64,000 bases of DNA from Rhizomys pruinosus (GCA_009823505.1 VZQC01006901.1:16264-80263), one strand, 5' to 3'. Counted from the stretch's first letter, positions 10,376 through 20,906 are shown. A program made the numbers and translations. Notes: generated by a model from the letters alone, not told the origin.

Positions 10376-11355
10376 TCCTAGTGTGGCCTTCCAGGTTCTC
10401 CAAAGAATAACCTAGAGAAAGCTGGAAAATAACTATCAAGAGAGCGATAGACACTCTAAAGACCCAGGAGAAAGTCCATCCCATACAGTAGTGGAAGACA
10501 CGAAGAAAACCTTTATTCTTGATGTTAGATGCTCAGTACTTAGCACTTGGTGTGTGGTACTTAGTGGAACAGCACCAAGAAACCATTCAAAATAATCTGT
10601 GCTGGTGCAGTGGCTTGGCCACCCAAGCACACTCTCCGGAAATAAAGAGCTAGTGTCATAGGACCACATGCTGAAAACTAGCTGGAGGAATACTGCTAGT
10701 TGGTGGGAAAGAAACTTTGAATCAGGATTGTGCAGCATTGAGTGAGTTGAAACCCAGTGAGGAGCAGAGAATTCAGGCAGCATGTTGGGCATTGGACAGA
10801 ATTGCACAGGGGCAGAGCTAGTATTCACAGCTGGAGCCTTGAAAGAACACAGAGGTCTGACCAGCAAAGCATCACCCATGGGCTACACCAGCACCTGCAA
10901 TCCAACTACCCAAAGTCAGACCTGGGGGGCCAGAGAAGCAGAGAAGCTACCAGGGGTGAGGCAGGAAGCTGAAAGCTGGGGACGGATGCTGAGAGACTCA
11001 AGACTCAGTCCCATCAGTTAGGCCAGACAGATTTTAGATCCTCTATCTCCATCCAGTTCTCTCTGTTCTCTATGTCCACTCAACACTTACTTAGTACCCA
11101 ATGTCAGGTTCTTAAGCCAGCTCTGCTCTACTGTTCATTCTCTATATCATCTCTATTCTTTCCTTTTCCATTTTCCCCTCCCAAAGAGCAGAGACTGGCT
11201 TGGTTTGTATGGCTCCTGTGGCCCAGAGTCCTGAGAGCTTGGATTATCCTGTGTCTATCAACTGCATCCCTTTACCTCCTTCTTTGCAGTGTAACTTTAA
11301 CCAAAATTTCCTTTTCCATCCTTTTCTGTCCCTTTAGTTCCCCTTCTATTATGTT
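10376..11355. other. Unassigned, no gene seen
   Basis: No recognised repeat and no convincing exon. Frames of up to about 147 codons on the minus strand are mixed in composition and show no recognisable domain. Confidence 0.5.
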
Positions 11356-11372
11356 CCCTTCATCCACTTTCT

Positions 11373-11644
11373 TTTTTTTTTTTTAATTAGTTTTTATTGA
11401 TGCTTTGTGCATTTCATACATTTTTTCCAATTCAGTTCAGGCTTATTTCCCTTTCCCTCCCCCCCCCACCCCCACCCCATCCCAGATCATGCATTCTGCC
11501 ATAACTGTCCTGCATCTTTCTCTCTTTTTTTTTTTTTCATTTTTAGCTATAAGTGATAATCCATGAGTACAAGCATCCTTCATGCAAAACCTATCTGCAG
11601 GCTGTTGTGCCCAAACACCTACAGCCCCACCATCCAGTGGGGGG
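11373..11644 (-). mobile_element. 5'-truncated L1 3' end, exact 17-bp TSD
   Basis: On the minus strand it reads L1 3' UTR-like sequence with a G-rich polypurine tract (11456-11485) and a poly(A) tail at 11373. CCCTTCATCCACTTTCT is repeated exactly at 11356-11372 and 11645-11661, so this is one short retrotransposition event of 272 bp. Confidence 0.8.
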
Positions 11645-11822
11645 CCCTTCATCCACTTTCTATCTATCAACCTAATAATTACTAAGCTTCCTCTGCTTCC
11701 TTCTTTCTTTTCTTTTCTTCCACTCATACCCACAGTAACTAGCTCATAACAAATAGTCTGATCAATGTCCTACTGATTGATACTGAAGGAGTGATTGTTT
11801 CTTAGTTGACAATTATGTTTTC

Positions 11823-12016
11823 TTTTTTTTTTTTTCCTCTCTTTATGATACAGTGTCTCCCTTTAGTCTCAGCTGTCCTGGAGCTCACTATGTAGACCAG
11901 GCTGGCCTTGAACCCACAGAGATCGCCTGCCTCTGCCTCTGCCTCTGCCTCTGCCTCTGCCTCTGCCTCTGCCTCTGCCTCTGGGATTAAAGGCGTGCCG
12001 CCACCACACCCGACAG
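11823..12016 (-). mobile_element. B1 SINE carrying an internal hexamer expansion
   Basis: B1 in antisense with poly(T) at its left. CAATTATGTTTTC is repeated exactly at 11810-11822 and 12017-12029. The CTGCCTC motif normally present once or twice in B1 is expanded at 11926-11983. Confidence 0.9.
11926..11983. repeat. (TGCCTC)n expansion inside B1
   Basis: About nine to ten tandem copies of TGCCTC, replacing the single CTCTGCCTCC of a standard B1. Confidence 0.95.
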
Positions 12017-12233
12017 CAATTATGTTTTCATAGTGGGTCTACCCCTGCAGTGCCTGTACTTGCAAACAGTATTCTACTATCAGGAGAGAACTGTAGTTCA
12101 AGGCTGGTACTCTAAACACTAACCTAACAGAGGAAAACAATACTTCAACTCTGATCCAACCTGGTTCCTCTTGAACATTGCAAACAACTTCACTGAAAGA
12201 AGAAAGGTGGCTAAAGGAAAATAATAAAAAACA

Positions 12234-12484
12234 GGGCTGGAGAGATGGCCTGGCGGTTAAGAGTGCCGACCGCTCTTGCAGAGGACCCGGGTTCGATCCC
12301 CAACACCCACATGGCGGCCGAGAACCGTCTGAAACTCCAATTCCAGGAGAACTCCAGTTCCAGGGGAATCCGAGACCCTCTTCTGACCTCCGCGGCATTG
12401 CACAACACGGGTGCACAAACTTGCATGCAGACAGTACATTCATACACATATGGAAATTAAAAATAATAATAATAATAATAATAA
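12234..12484 (+). mobile_element. B3-type SINE, long-spacer form, with (AAT)n tail
   Basis: Head GGGCTGGAGAGATGG, box B GGTTCGATCC, doubled TTCCAGG motif. The tail has become an AAT microsatellite at about 12460-12484. Confidence 0.88.
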
Positions 12485-12618
12485 ACAACAGCACTCTAAC
12501 CCCAGATGCACAAGTACCAATGCACAAACAAAAATCATGAAAAGAAGACAACAGGTTTTGTCCTCTGATAAAAACCAGAAGTTCCCCAAGATGAATGTCT
12601 CACCCTAGCTGTACTGTT

Positions 12619-12941
12619 TTTGTTTTATTTTTTATTTTTTTTGTCTTTTTCGAGACAGTATCTCCCTGTAGTCCCAGCCGTCCTGGCACTCACTCTGTAG
12701 ACCAGGCTGGCCTTGAACTCACAAAGATCCACCTGCCTCTGCCTCCCAAGTGCTAGGACTAAAGGCGTGCGCCACCACGCCTGGCTTGTTTTATTTTTTT
12801 GGTCTTTTCGAGACAGGGTCTCTCTGTAGCCCCAGCTGTCCTGGAACTCACTCTGTAGACCGGCTGGCCTTGAACTCACAAAGATCCGCCTGCCTCTGCC
12901 TCCCAAGTGCTAGGATTAAAGGCATGTGCCACCACGCCCAG
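12619..12941 (-). mobile_element. Two B1 SINEs, one inserted in the tail of the other
   Basis: Two antisense B1 copies in the same orientation (about 12634-12785 and 12801-12941). CCCTAGCTGTACTGTT is repeated exactly at 12603-12618 and 12942-12957 around the pair. TTGTTTTATTTTTT occurs at 12620-12633 and again at 12786-12799, so the left B1 landed in the poly(A) tail of the right one. Confidence 0.88.
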
Positions 12942-12957
12942 CCCTAGCTGTACTGTT

Positions 12958-13299
12958 AACTGTTAGCCACATCTCTATCTCAGGTTTGATGGAATGCCAT
13001 GCTGCTGTGCGCCAGACAGCCCACCCCTCTTGCCAGGATGTCTCTTTGCTGTATTTGTATTCTGGTCATCAGCTAGCCATCTGAACCGAAAACAGCTTCT
13101 TTGTTCTACTACTCCTGGAAAAGGGCCCAAGAACAACTTAAGTCAGACTTAACAGCTGTGTGTGCCTTCTTTCTTTCCAGTAATATAAAATTCACCTTAA
13201 CTCCTCCTATGGACTAGCTTGCAGGTCCATGGAGAAGCTGTGTCCCTTTTGCTGGATCCTCTGTTCAGTCTGCTGAGGTCTGGCTCTGGTCTTTTGCCT
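12958..13299. other. Unassigned, no gene seen
   Basis: Short non-repetitive stretch between B1 elements; no reading frame or RNA feature recognised. Confidence 0.5.
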
Positions 13300-13313
13300 A
13301 AACCTTATTCTTT

Positions 13314-13465
13314 TTTTTTGGCCTTTTTCAAGACAGGGTCTCCCTGTAGCCCCAGCTGTCCTGGAATTCGCTCTGTAGACCAGGCTGGCCTTGAACTCAC
13401 AAAGATCCACCTGCCTCTGCCTCCCAAGTGCTAGGATTAAAGGTGTGCATCAGCACACCCGGCTC
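13314..13465 (-). mobile_element. B1 SINE, exact 14-bp TSD
   Basis: Antisense B1. AAACCTTATTCTTT is repeated at 13300-13313 and 13466-13479. Confidence 0.92.
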
Positions 13466-13778
13466 AAACCTTATTCTTTCTCTATCCTTCTAAATCTTGC
13501 ATCTGCATAGTGCCAATCAATATCACAGCAATTCCCACCAATGAGGCTGACTTAGATAAAATTCCAGACAAAGATTCAAAAGAATGATTATATATTTGGT
13601 GAAAGAGGATGTAAATGAACTCTTGAATGAATTCCAGAGAACACAGACAAATGAAATAAGGAACTCAGTACAGGATATGAAAATGGAATTCAATCAAGAG
13701 ATAGACACGTTGCAGAAATACTGAAATGAAATGCTGGTAAGGAAGATTTCAGTAAGTAAAAGAGGAAAAAAGGGGGGG

Positions 13779-14010
13779 GCAGCTGGAGAGACAGCCTAGT
13801 TGTTAAGTGCACCACTGCTCTTGCAGAGGACCCGGGTTCGATCCCCAGCACCCACATGGTGGCTGAGAACTGTCTTTAGCTCCAGTTCCAGGGGAATTCA
13901 ACACCCTCTTCTGACCTCCGCAGCACTGCATGACACAGGTACACCAACCTACATGCACACAGTACATTCATACACACACAAAAATAAATAAAATTTTTAA
14001 AAAAGAGAAA
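13779..14010 (+). mobile_element. B3-type SINE, short-spacer form
   Basis: Starts near AGCTGGAGAGACAGCC, box B GGTTCGATCC, single TTCCAGG motif, A-rich tail. Flanks AAAGAGGAAAAAA and AAAGAGAAAAAAA form a likely TSD with one mismatch. Confidence 0.85.
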
Positions 14011-14895
14011 AAAAATTCAGTGGAAAGCCTCTCCAATAGAATAGATTATGTGAAGAACATAATACAAGGACTTGAAGACAAGGCAGAGTAGTTAGAACAT
14101 TCAATCAAAGACAAAGATAATTTTAAAATGTAGAAATAGAACATGTGAAATCTATAAGATACCTTGAAAAGATCAAATCTATGAACTATGGAGACAGAAG
14201 ATGAAGAATTCATGCCAAATGCATGGCAAGCACTTTCAATAAAATAACAGAAAATTTCCCAAATCTGAGGAAAGAGATGCCCTGCCGGGTACAAGAGGAA
14301 TTTAGAACACCAAGTAGATAAAACCAGAAGAGAAACTCCACACATCATGTTAGAGTTAAAATACCAAATATAGGGAACGAGGAAAGGATGTGAAAACTGC
14401 AAGTCCTGTATAAATGTAAGCTTATCAAAGTAACAGCTGATTTCTCAACAAAAAATTTAAAGGCAAAGGGATTGGAATAATGTATTTCATGCTCTGAAAG
14501 ACCAGATTTGCCAACCTAGACTAGAATACCTAGCAAAACTATCTTTCAGAATCAAAGGAGAAACAAAAACTTTCCATGATAAAAAGGAGTCTAAAGGAGA
14601 TGAATCACTAAGCCACCTCTACAGAGGATACTGGAAGGAGTTCTTCAGACTGAAGAGAAAGATAAACACAGCCAAGAGGTGTCACAGAAGAGTAAATCAT
14701 GTTAGAATGGTAGTTACACAAATGAGGAATGAGGAAACACCAAATTTTACAAAACAACAAAACGACAGCAATTAATACACAACTTTAAATAATAACTCTG
14801 AATATTAGTGATCTCAATTCCTTACCCAAAGACCTGTGTCTAGAAGACACCCAAAGACCTGTGACTAGAAGATTGGATTGGAAAAGAAGATTCAT

Positions 14896-15142
14896 GGGGC
14901 TGGAGAGACGGCCTAGTGGTTAAGAGTACCAACTACTCTTGCAGAGGACTGGGTTCGAGTCCCAGCACCCACATGGCAGCTAAGAACCATCTTTAAGCTG
15001 GGTGTGGTGGTGCATACATTTAATCCTAGCACTTGGGAGGTGGAGGCAGGCAGATCTCTGTGAGTGCAAGGCCAGCCTGGTCTAGAGTGAGTTCCAGGCC
15101 AGCTGGGGCTATAGGGAGATGCTGTCTAAAAAAAAAAAAAAA
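14896..15142 (+). mobile_element. Composite SINE: B3-type head joined to full B1, copy 1
   Basis: 14896-14996 is the first 101 bases of a B3-type SINE (head, boxes A and B, CACCCACATGGCAGC body). At CTTTAA the sequence switches at 14997 to a complete B1 (GCTGGGTGTGGTGG onward) and ends in poly(A). The junction matches the copy at 20108. Flanks AGATTCAT and AAATCCAT suggest one diverged TSD around the whole unit. Confidence 0.8.
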
Positions 15143-15941
15143 TCCATGTATTTGCTGACTCCAAAACACATACCATATCTCACCATCAAAGATAGATGCT
15201 ACCTTAGAGCAAAAGCATGGGAAAATAGAGTCCAAGCAAATCAACAGGAAATAAATGATAGTGCTGTTCTAATATCTGACTTCAAACCAAAATGAGCCAG
15301 AAGAGATAAAGGGAGTCACTTCATACTGATTAAGGGAACAATCCACCAAGAAGACATTATAATTCTAAACATATGAATATTGAACACAGATGCACACAAA
15401 TTTATTGGACAAATACTATTAGATAAAAGGTCACAGATTAACCCCAAAACAGTACAAGTTGGCTTCAACCAATAGACAGGTTATCCCAACAAAAATTAAC
15501 AGAGAAAGTTTGAATGAAGTGGCATTAGAGATCAAAGGAACCTAATAGACATGTTTATATAGATCATTCCATCCAAACATTGCAAAACATGCATCTTCTC
15601 AGCAGCCCCACGGAACTCTAAAATAGATCCTATATTAGGACACAAAGCAAGTCTCAACAAATAAAGGAATTTGGAAATAACTCTGATGTTATATCTGATC
15701 TTAATGGGTTAAAGGTAGAAATCAATAGCAAAAGAATCTAAAGAACATACACATACCCATGGAGATTAAACAACACACTATTGAATGGTAAATGGATCAT
15801 TGATAAAATCATTAAGACATAAAAAAAATTCCCAGAATTGAATGAAAAGACAACATAGCAAAACCCACAGGATACAATAAAAGTAACCCTAAGAGGGAAG
15901 TTCATAGCTATAAGTAGCTACATTAAAAACAAAAAAATAGC

Positions 15942-16126
15942 CAGGCATCATGCCGCATAACTTTAATCCTAGCACTTGGGAGGCAGAGGCAGGTAGATCT
16001 CTATGAGTTCAAGGCCAGCCTGGTCTATATAGTAAGTTCCAGGACAGCTGGAGCTACAGGGAGACCCTGTCTCAAAAAGACCAAAAACAAACAAACATAA
16101 ACAACAACAACAAAAAATAATAAAAA
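15942..16126 (+). mobile_element. B1 SINE
   Basis: Begins AGCCAGGCATCATGCC, full body, tail of CAAACAAACA and CAACAA units. Directly followed by a B3-type SINE that probably inserted in its tail. Confidence 0.88.
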
Positions 16127-16345
16127 GGGCTGGAGACTTGGCTCAGCAGTTAAGAGCACTGGCTACACTTGCAGCAGACCTGGGTTTGATTCCTGGCACC
16201 CATACTGTGGGCTAAGAAAGGTCTATAAATTCAGTTCCAGGGGATCCTCTTCTGACCTCTGGTGGTCACTGTATGACACAGGTGCACTCACATACATGTC
16301 GGCAATATATTCAAAGATATAAAATAAAAATAATAAAAAGTTTTT
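16127..16345 (+). mobile_element. Older B3-type SINE
   Basis: Head GGGCTGGAGACTTGGCTCAG, TTCCAGGGGATCC body, more diverged than the young copies and closer to ancestral B3. Confidence 0.8.
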
Positions 16346-16609
16346 TTTTTAAAAAGAGTGATCTCAAATTAAAAAAAAACAAACTTTAATTCATTGGAAA
16401 AATAAGATGACCAAACCTGAAAGCAATAGAACAGCAACAACAAAATAATAATAAGATCAAAGGCAGAAATTAGTATAGTAGAAACAAACAAGCAAGAATC
16501 AATGAATTAAAGACTTGGTTGTTTCTCTAAAGATAAACAAGATAGACAAACCCTTGTCCAAACCAACAGTTAGAAAGAAAAGACCCAAGTTAATAAAATT
16601 AAGGCTGAG

Positions 16610-16874
16610 GGCTGGAGGGATGGCCCAGCAGTTAAAAACACTGGCTGCTTTTGTGGAGGACCAGGGTTTGAATCCCAGCACCCACACAGTGGCTACCAGT
16701 CATCCCTAACTTCAGTTCCAGGGGACCCAGTGCTCTCTTCCGTTCTCCGTGGGCACTGTATGACATGATGTATGACATGATGTATGACATGATGTGTGAT
16801 ATGGTGCCATTACATACGTGCAGGCAGAGCACTCATACACATACAACAAAAATAATTAAGTAAGTAAAAAATTT
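16610..16874 (+). mobile_element. Older B3-type SINE with internal 12-bp repeats and TSD
   Basis: Head GGCTGGAGGGATGGCCCAGC. The flank AAATTAAGGCTGAG (16596-16609) recurs as AAATTAAGGATGAG (16875-16888), one mismatch. A TATGACATGATG unit is repeated three to four times near 16758-16795. Confidence 0.85.
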
Positions 16875-16888
16875 AAATTAAGGATGAG

Positions 16889-17273
16889 ATACCTATTATT
16901 TCTTCTGCTGCGATAAAACGCTGGCCAAAAGCAACTTGGGGCTTATTTAGCTTACACACCACTACAGTAAAGGAAACCATTAATCAAGTGAAGAGACAGT
17001 CTACACAATGGTAGTGCTACAGGAAAATCACGAGACCAAAGTCAGATGAGGAGAGGGAGTTTAATTTTATGCTAGTGTGACTGACACATGACCAAGTTCT
17101 TGGGGACTTTTATACCCATGTCAGAAACAAGAAAAAAGCAAATAACACATACGTGGTAATTAAATAAGTGGTTTATGGGTAGTTTGTGACACAAAGGTTA
17201 CACAGGAATGTGACGTCCCGGGGAAACAAAGACTTCTATCCTCCATAAAGGTTACAGGAATGTGGCAGCTTTG
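16889..17273. other. No gene; fragment of an MT2-like LTR end plus unassigned sequence
   Basis: About 16893-16960 resembles the end of a rodent ERVL (MT2-type) LTR in antisense (CTGCGATAAAACGCTGGCCA then AAGCAACTTGGGGC). The rest to 17273 is unassigned and may belong to another LTR element. Confidence 0.4.
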
Positions 17274-17289
17274 GGAGACAAAGATTTCT

Positions 17290-17533
17290 TTTTTTTTTTT
17301 TTAATTTATTTCTGTATGTGTATGAATGTACTGTCTGCGTGCAAGTTTGTGCACCCGTGTCGTGCAGTGCTGCAGAGGTCAGAAGATGGCGTCGGATTCC
17401 CCTGGAACTGGAGTTCTCCTGGAATTAGAGTTTCAGACGGTTCTCGGCCGCCATGTGGGTGCTGGGGATCGAACCCGGGTCCTCTGTAAGAGCGGTCGGT
17501 GCTCTTAACTGCTAGGCCATCTCTCCAGCCCCA
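17290..17533 (-). mobile_element. B3-type SINE, long-spacer form, exact 16-bp TSD
   Basis: Antisense copy ending CTCTCCAGCCCC. GGAGACAAAGATTTCT is repeated at 17274-17289 and 17534-17549. Confidence 0.92.
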
Positions 17534-17549
17534 GGAGACAAAGATTTCT

Positions 17550-18420
17550 ATTCTGAGTAACTACACCGGGCACAGGAGAATACCCCTGTCTACTTCTTCA
17601 TTTCTATATCCCGTCTCAGAGCTCTTCCTCCTCCAAAATTCTTAATTACCATAACATCCCAACCTCTTTTGGCAACCAACTGATGTGTTTTTCTATTATA
17701 GTAAAATATATTTGGTAGCCATATATCTAACAAGGGATTAATATCTAGAATATACAAAGAACTCAAAAAACTTAAAGCCAGGCGTGGTAGCACACACCTT
17801 TAATCCTAGCACTTGGGAGGCAGAGGCAGGTGGATCTCTGTGAGTTCAAGGCCAGCCTGGTCTACAGAGTGAGCTCTAGGCCAGCTGGGACCAAAGGGAG
17901 ACCCTGTCTCAAAAACAAAACAAAACAAAACAAAAAAAACTTAACAAGACATTGAAGAACCTAGTCAATAAATGAGCTAAGGAACAGACAAGACAGTTGT
18001 TACAGATCAAATACACATGGCCAATAAACATATGAAAAAATGTTCATGCTCTCTAGTCATCATCAACCGGTCATATCAATGTTTATTGCAGCACTAGTCA
18101 CAATAGTTAAATTATGGAATGTATCTATAAATAATATGATTTTTTTCAGTCACAAGGGAGAATAAGTTATGTCCTTTGTAGAGAAATGTATCAAACTGGA
18201 GATAATATTATGTGAATTAAGACACTCTGGAAGACAAATACCCCATGTTTTCTCTAAGTTGGGTTTTCTAGATTTTATATAAATACAAATCATCATAGAT
18301 GTAAATGACATGAAAGTAGAAGTAAAGCTGTCTAGGGTGACAAAGGGACAGAGAGAAAAGGAAGGGCAAGGGGCATGGGGGGAATATGCTCAACACGTAA
18401 CACATACTCGTAAGAAAGGA
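17550..18420 (+). mobile_element. Old L1 ORF2 3' part and unassigned lead-in
   Basis: 17550-17690 is unassigned. From about 17700 (ATCTAACAAGGGATTAATATCT) the sequence follows L1 ORF2 in sense, interrupted by a B1, then fades into L1 3' sequence by about 18420. No frame survives. Confidence 0.65.
17775..17931 (+). mobile_element. B1 SINE inside old L1
   Basis: Full B1 starting GCCAGGCGTGGTAGC with AAAACAAAAC tail. CTTAA occurs on both sides after an A run, consistent with a short TSD. Confidence 0.88.
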
Positions 18421-18438
18421 AAAATCAACTCTTCTTTT

Positions 18439-18610
18439 AAGATTTTATTATGTATGCATATATGTGTATCTGTGTGGGGTATATGTACATGAGTGTAGAG
18501 GCCAGAGGTGTCAGATTTTCCTGGAGCTGGAGTTATAGGCAGTTATGAGTCGCTCACATGAGGGAATTTGGGTCAGTATTCACTCTATGCACTGGACCAG
18601 GCTCACATGA
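18439..18610 (-). mobile_element. Old B3 SINE
   Basis: Antisense, with the order TTTATTATGTATGCATATAT ... GAGGCCAGAGGTGTCAGA ... CTGGAGCTGGAGTTATAGGC of B3, many changes. Confidence 0.6.
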
Positions 18611-18809
18611 GGTAGGTCTTTCATGCCAATCATCTCTGGAATCACACTCAAATACACATAAGAGTTCTTCACCAATTTACCACGTGTTTTTCAATCTGAT
18701 CAAGTTGAGAAATGTTGGAATATTCCAGGAACAGGAGGAGTTCCTGTATCTCTTATAGTAGAGTCAATAATGGATAAATGGTCATGACGAGAAAGCACCC
18801 CCTCCTCTT

Positions 18810-18814
<5 letters not shown>

Positions 18815-18854
<40 letters not shown>
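18815..18854. repeat. (CA)n microsatellite
   Basis: Uninterrupted CA units for about 40 bp. Confidence 0.95.
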
Positions 18855-18855
<1 letters not shown>

Positions 18856-19299
18856 CATTTGATGAGTTCTGTGAAAACAGCCATATTCAGAGGACTCAGA
18901 CCATGATTGCCTTGAGTAAAGCAAGTTATCTGGAATATAGGTCAGACCAAAGCAGGGTAATATGAAAAGTAGTAAAAAAAATGTTCAGTTAAAATCTGAA
19001 CACATGACTCGGGGCCATGGAAGGGGACTGAAGGGAGAGAGAAGCAATATATGAAGTTAGAATTTCTGAGAGATTTCCAACCTGACAAAAGACACCAAGA
19101 CCCAAAGTCAGAGAAGATATGTACAAATAAACCCTAAGCAGAATAAATGTGAATAAGATAACATATTTAAACACTAGGGATTATAAAAATGTCAAATTTC
19201 TCCAGCATGATTTATAGACAAAATATAAGAGCAAAAAAAGAAAATTTTTTTTCACAATCAGTAATGCTGATTGTCAATCACATACATAGGTGGACAAAG
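18855..19299. other. Unassigned, no gene seen
   Basis: AT-rich; no known repeat recognised, no coding frame. Confidence 0.5.
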
Positions 19300-19659
19300 T
19301 GTATTAGTCACTTTTCTGTTGCTGTGATAAACCATCATGACCAAGGGAACTTATAAAAGGAAGAGTTTATTTGAGCTTACGATTGACGGTTCCAGGGAAT
19401 CAGAGTCCATGTGGCGGGAAGCATGGTGGCCGGGGCTGGAGCAGCAAGCTGAGGGTCACATCTGCAATGAGCACCGCCAAAACGGAGAGTCTGGAGACCG
19501 CAAGGCTTGTTAAACTCACTAAGCCCGCCCCCAATGACGAACTTCCTCCAGCACGGCCACACCTTCTAAGACCTGCAAGAACAGTGCCACCAACCAACTG
19601 GAGACAAAATGTCTGAATACTTAAAGCCTATGGGGGACACTCTCATTCAAGCCACCACA
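19300..19659 (-). mobile_element. MaLR-type solo LTR (MT/ORR1-like)
   Basis: Third copy of the LTR type seen at 8375 and 9579, antisense, from TGTATTAGTCACTT (19300) to CCACCACA (19659). Flanks are ACAAAG before and ACAAG after, a decayed TSD. Confidence 0.82.
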
Positions 19660-19666
19660 ACAAGTA

Positions 19667-20070
19667 TGTATTGACCCCCTTCCTTATTGTAAGGTCGTAA
19701 GCCCACCTAAGTCAGGGACTTTCCAGGAAGCCAACTGAGGTAGAAGTTCCCAGAAAGCTGCTGCGATATCCTGCAATCAGGTTCCTATGACACTAGTCAC
19801 AAGCTTCAGTTTATCTCTAGATGCATCTACTGATACCAGCAACAGATCCACCTACACTCTAATCCCCCATTTCCTCGCCCCTCCAACTCCTTAAAAACTC
19901 ACTTCCTTGTGTGCTTGGGTATAAAACTGCCATTCTGGGGACATTCTAACGCTGGTCATCCTAATCCTGACACAGGCAGGCCAGTTGCCATACCTGAAAT
20001 AAACCTGACTTCCTTTTCATCGGAGTCTTGACATTTTCTCCTCTCTTTGCGAGTCTCCCCTCAAAATGAA
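19667..20070 (+). mobile_element. LTR-like element, class uncertain
   Basis: Has GGGTATAAAACTGCC (TATA region, near 19918) followed about 75 bases later by GAAATAAACCTGAC (poly(A) region, AATAAA at 19998-20003), the spacing of an LTR U3-R. Starts with TGTATTGACC. The right end is not defined and no TSD was found. Confidence 0.45.
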
Positions 20071-20107
20071 CCTAACACTTATATCACATTTGAAAAGAAA
20101 TTTTAGG

Positions 20108-20375
20108 GGGCTGGAGAGATGGCTCAGCACTTAAGAGCACTGACTGCTCTTGCAGAGGACCTGGGTTTGATTCCCAGCACCCACATGGCAGCTAAGCACC
20201 ATCTTTAAGCCAGGTGTGGTGGTGCATGCCTTTAATCCTAACACTCAGGATGCTGAGGCAGGCGGATCTCTGCGAGTTCAAGGCCAGCCTGGTTTACAGA
20301 GTGAGTTCCAGGCCAGCTGGGGCTATAGGGAGACCCTGTCTCAAAATAATAAAATAATAATAATAATTTTTTTAA
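20108..20375 (+). mobile_element. Composite SINE: B3-type head joined to full B1, copy 2, with TSD
   Basis: 20108-20208 is the B3-type head through CACCATCTTTAA. From 20209 it is a complete B1 (GCCAGGTGTGGTGGTGCATG), then an A-rich (AATA)n-type tail. The flank AAAAGAAATTTTAGG (20093-20107) recurs as AAAAGAAATTTCAGG (20376-20390), one mismatch in 15. The TSD encloses both halves, so head and B1 moved as one transcript. Confidence 0.85.
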
Positions 20376-20424
20376 AAAAGAAATTTCAGGTGCATTGTAT
20401 GTCCAAATAAGAAATGTAAAACAA

Positions 20425-20906
20425 GGGGCTGGAGAGATGGCTCAGCGCTTAAGAGTACCGACTGCTCTTGCAGAGGACCTGGGTTCGATCCCTAGCACCC
20501 ACATGGCGGCCAAGAACCGTCTTTAACTCCAGTTCCAGGGGAATCCAATACCCTCTTCTTTTTTTTTAATTTTTTTTATTTTATTTCTGTATGTGTATGA
20601 ATGTACTGTCTGCATGCAAGTTTCTGCGCTCGTGGCGGAGGTCAGAGGAGGGTGTCAGATTCCTCTGGAACTGGAGTTCTCCTGGAATTGGAGTTTCAGA
20701 CGGTTCTCGGCCGCCATGTGGGTGCTGGGGATCGAACCCGGGTCCTCTGTAAGAGCAGTCGGCGCTCTTAACCACTAGGCCATCTCTCCAGCCCCCCAAC
20801 ACCCTCTTCTGACCTCCGCAGCATTGCACGACACGGGTGCACAGACCTACATGCAGACAGTACATTAATACGCATACAATGATAAATTTAAAAAAATTTT
20901 AAAAAT
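20425..20906 (+). mobile_element. B3-type SINE split by an inverted B3-type SINE, exact 15-bp TSD
   Basis: Outer element, sense: 20425-20559 and 20796-20906. AGAAATGTAAAACAA flanks it at 20410-20424 and 20907-20921. Short-spacer form. Confidence 0.9.
20560..20795 (-). mobile_element. Inner B3-type SINE, long-spacer form, nested in the outer SINE
   Basis: Antisense copy. CCAATACCCTCTTCT (20545-20559) recurs as CCAACACCCTCTTCT (20796-20810), one mismatch; the TSD is made from the body of the outer SINE. Confidence 0.9.

Larger units (their letters stand above)
13530..16595 (+). mobile_element. Old L1/HAL1-like element, heavily decayed
   Basis: From 13530 to about 14880 it follows HAL1/L1 ORF1-type sequence (for example AGCTGATTTCTCAACAAAAA at 14433 and the AAAACTATCTTTCAGAATCA block near 14535). 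From about 15143 it follows the region after ORF1 and then L1 ORF2-like sequence up to 16595. No open frame survives. Split by several SINEs listed separately. HAL1 is suggested by the ORF1 part but I cannot separate it firmly from old L1M. Confidence 0.6.

Noticed and set aside
10436..10879. 147-codon minus-strand frame
   Set aside because: No domain, no codon pattern, not supported by any splice or poly(A) evidence; likely chance.
12750..12947. Frames with the repeated pattern ending in LTKIHLPLPPKC-like residues
   Set aside because: These are B1 translations that recur at every antisense B1.
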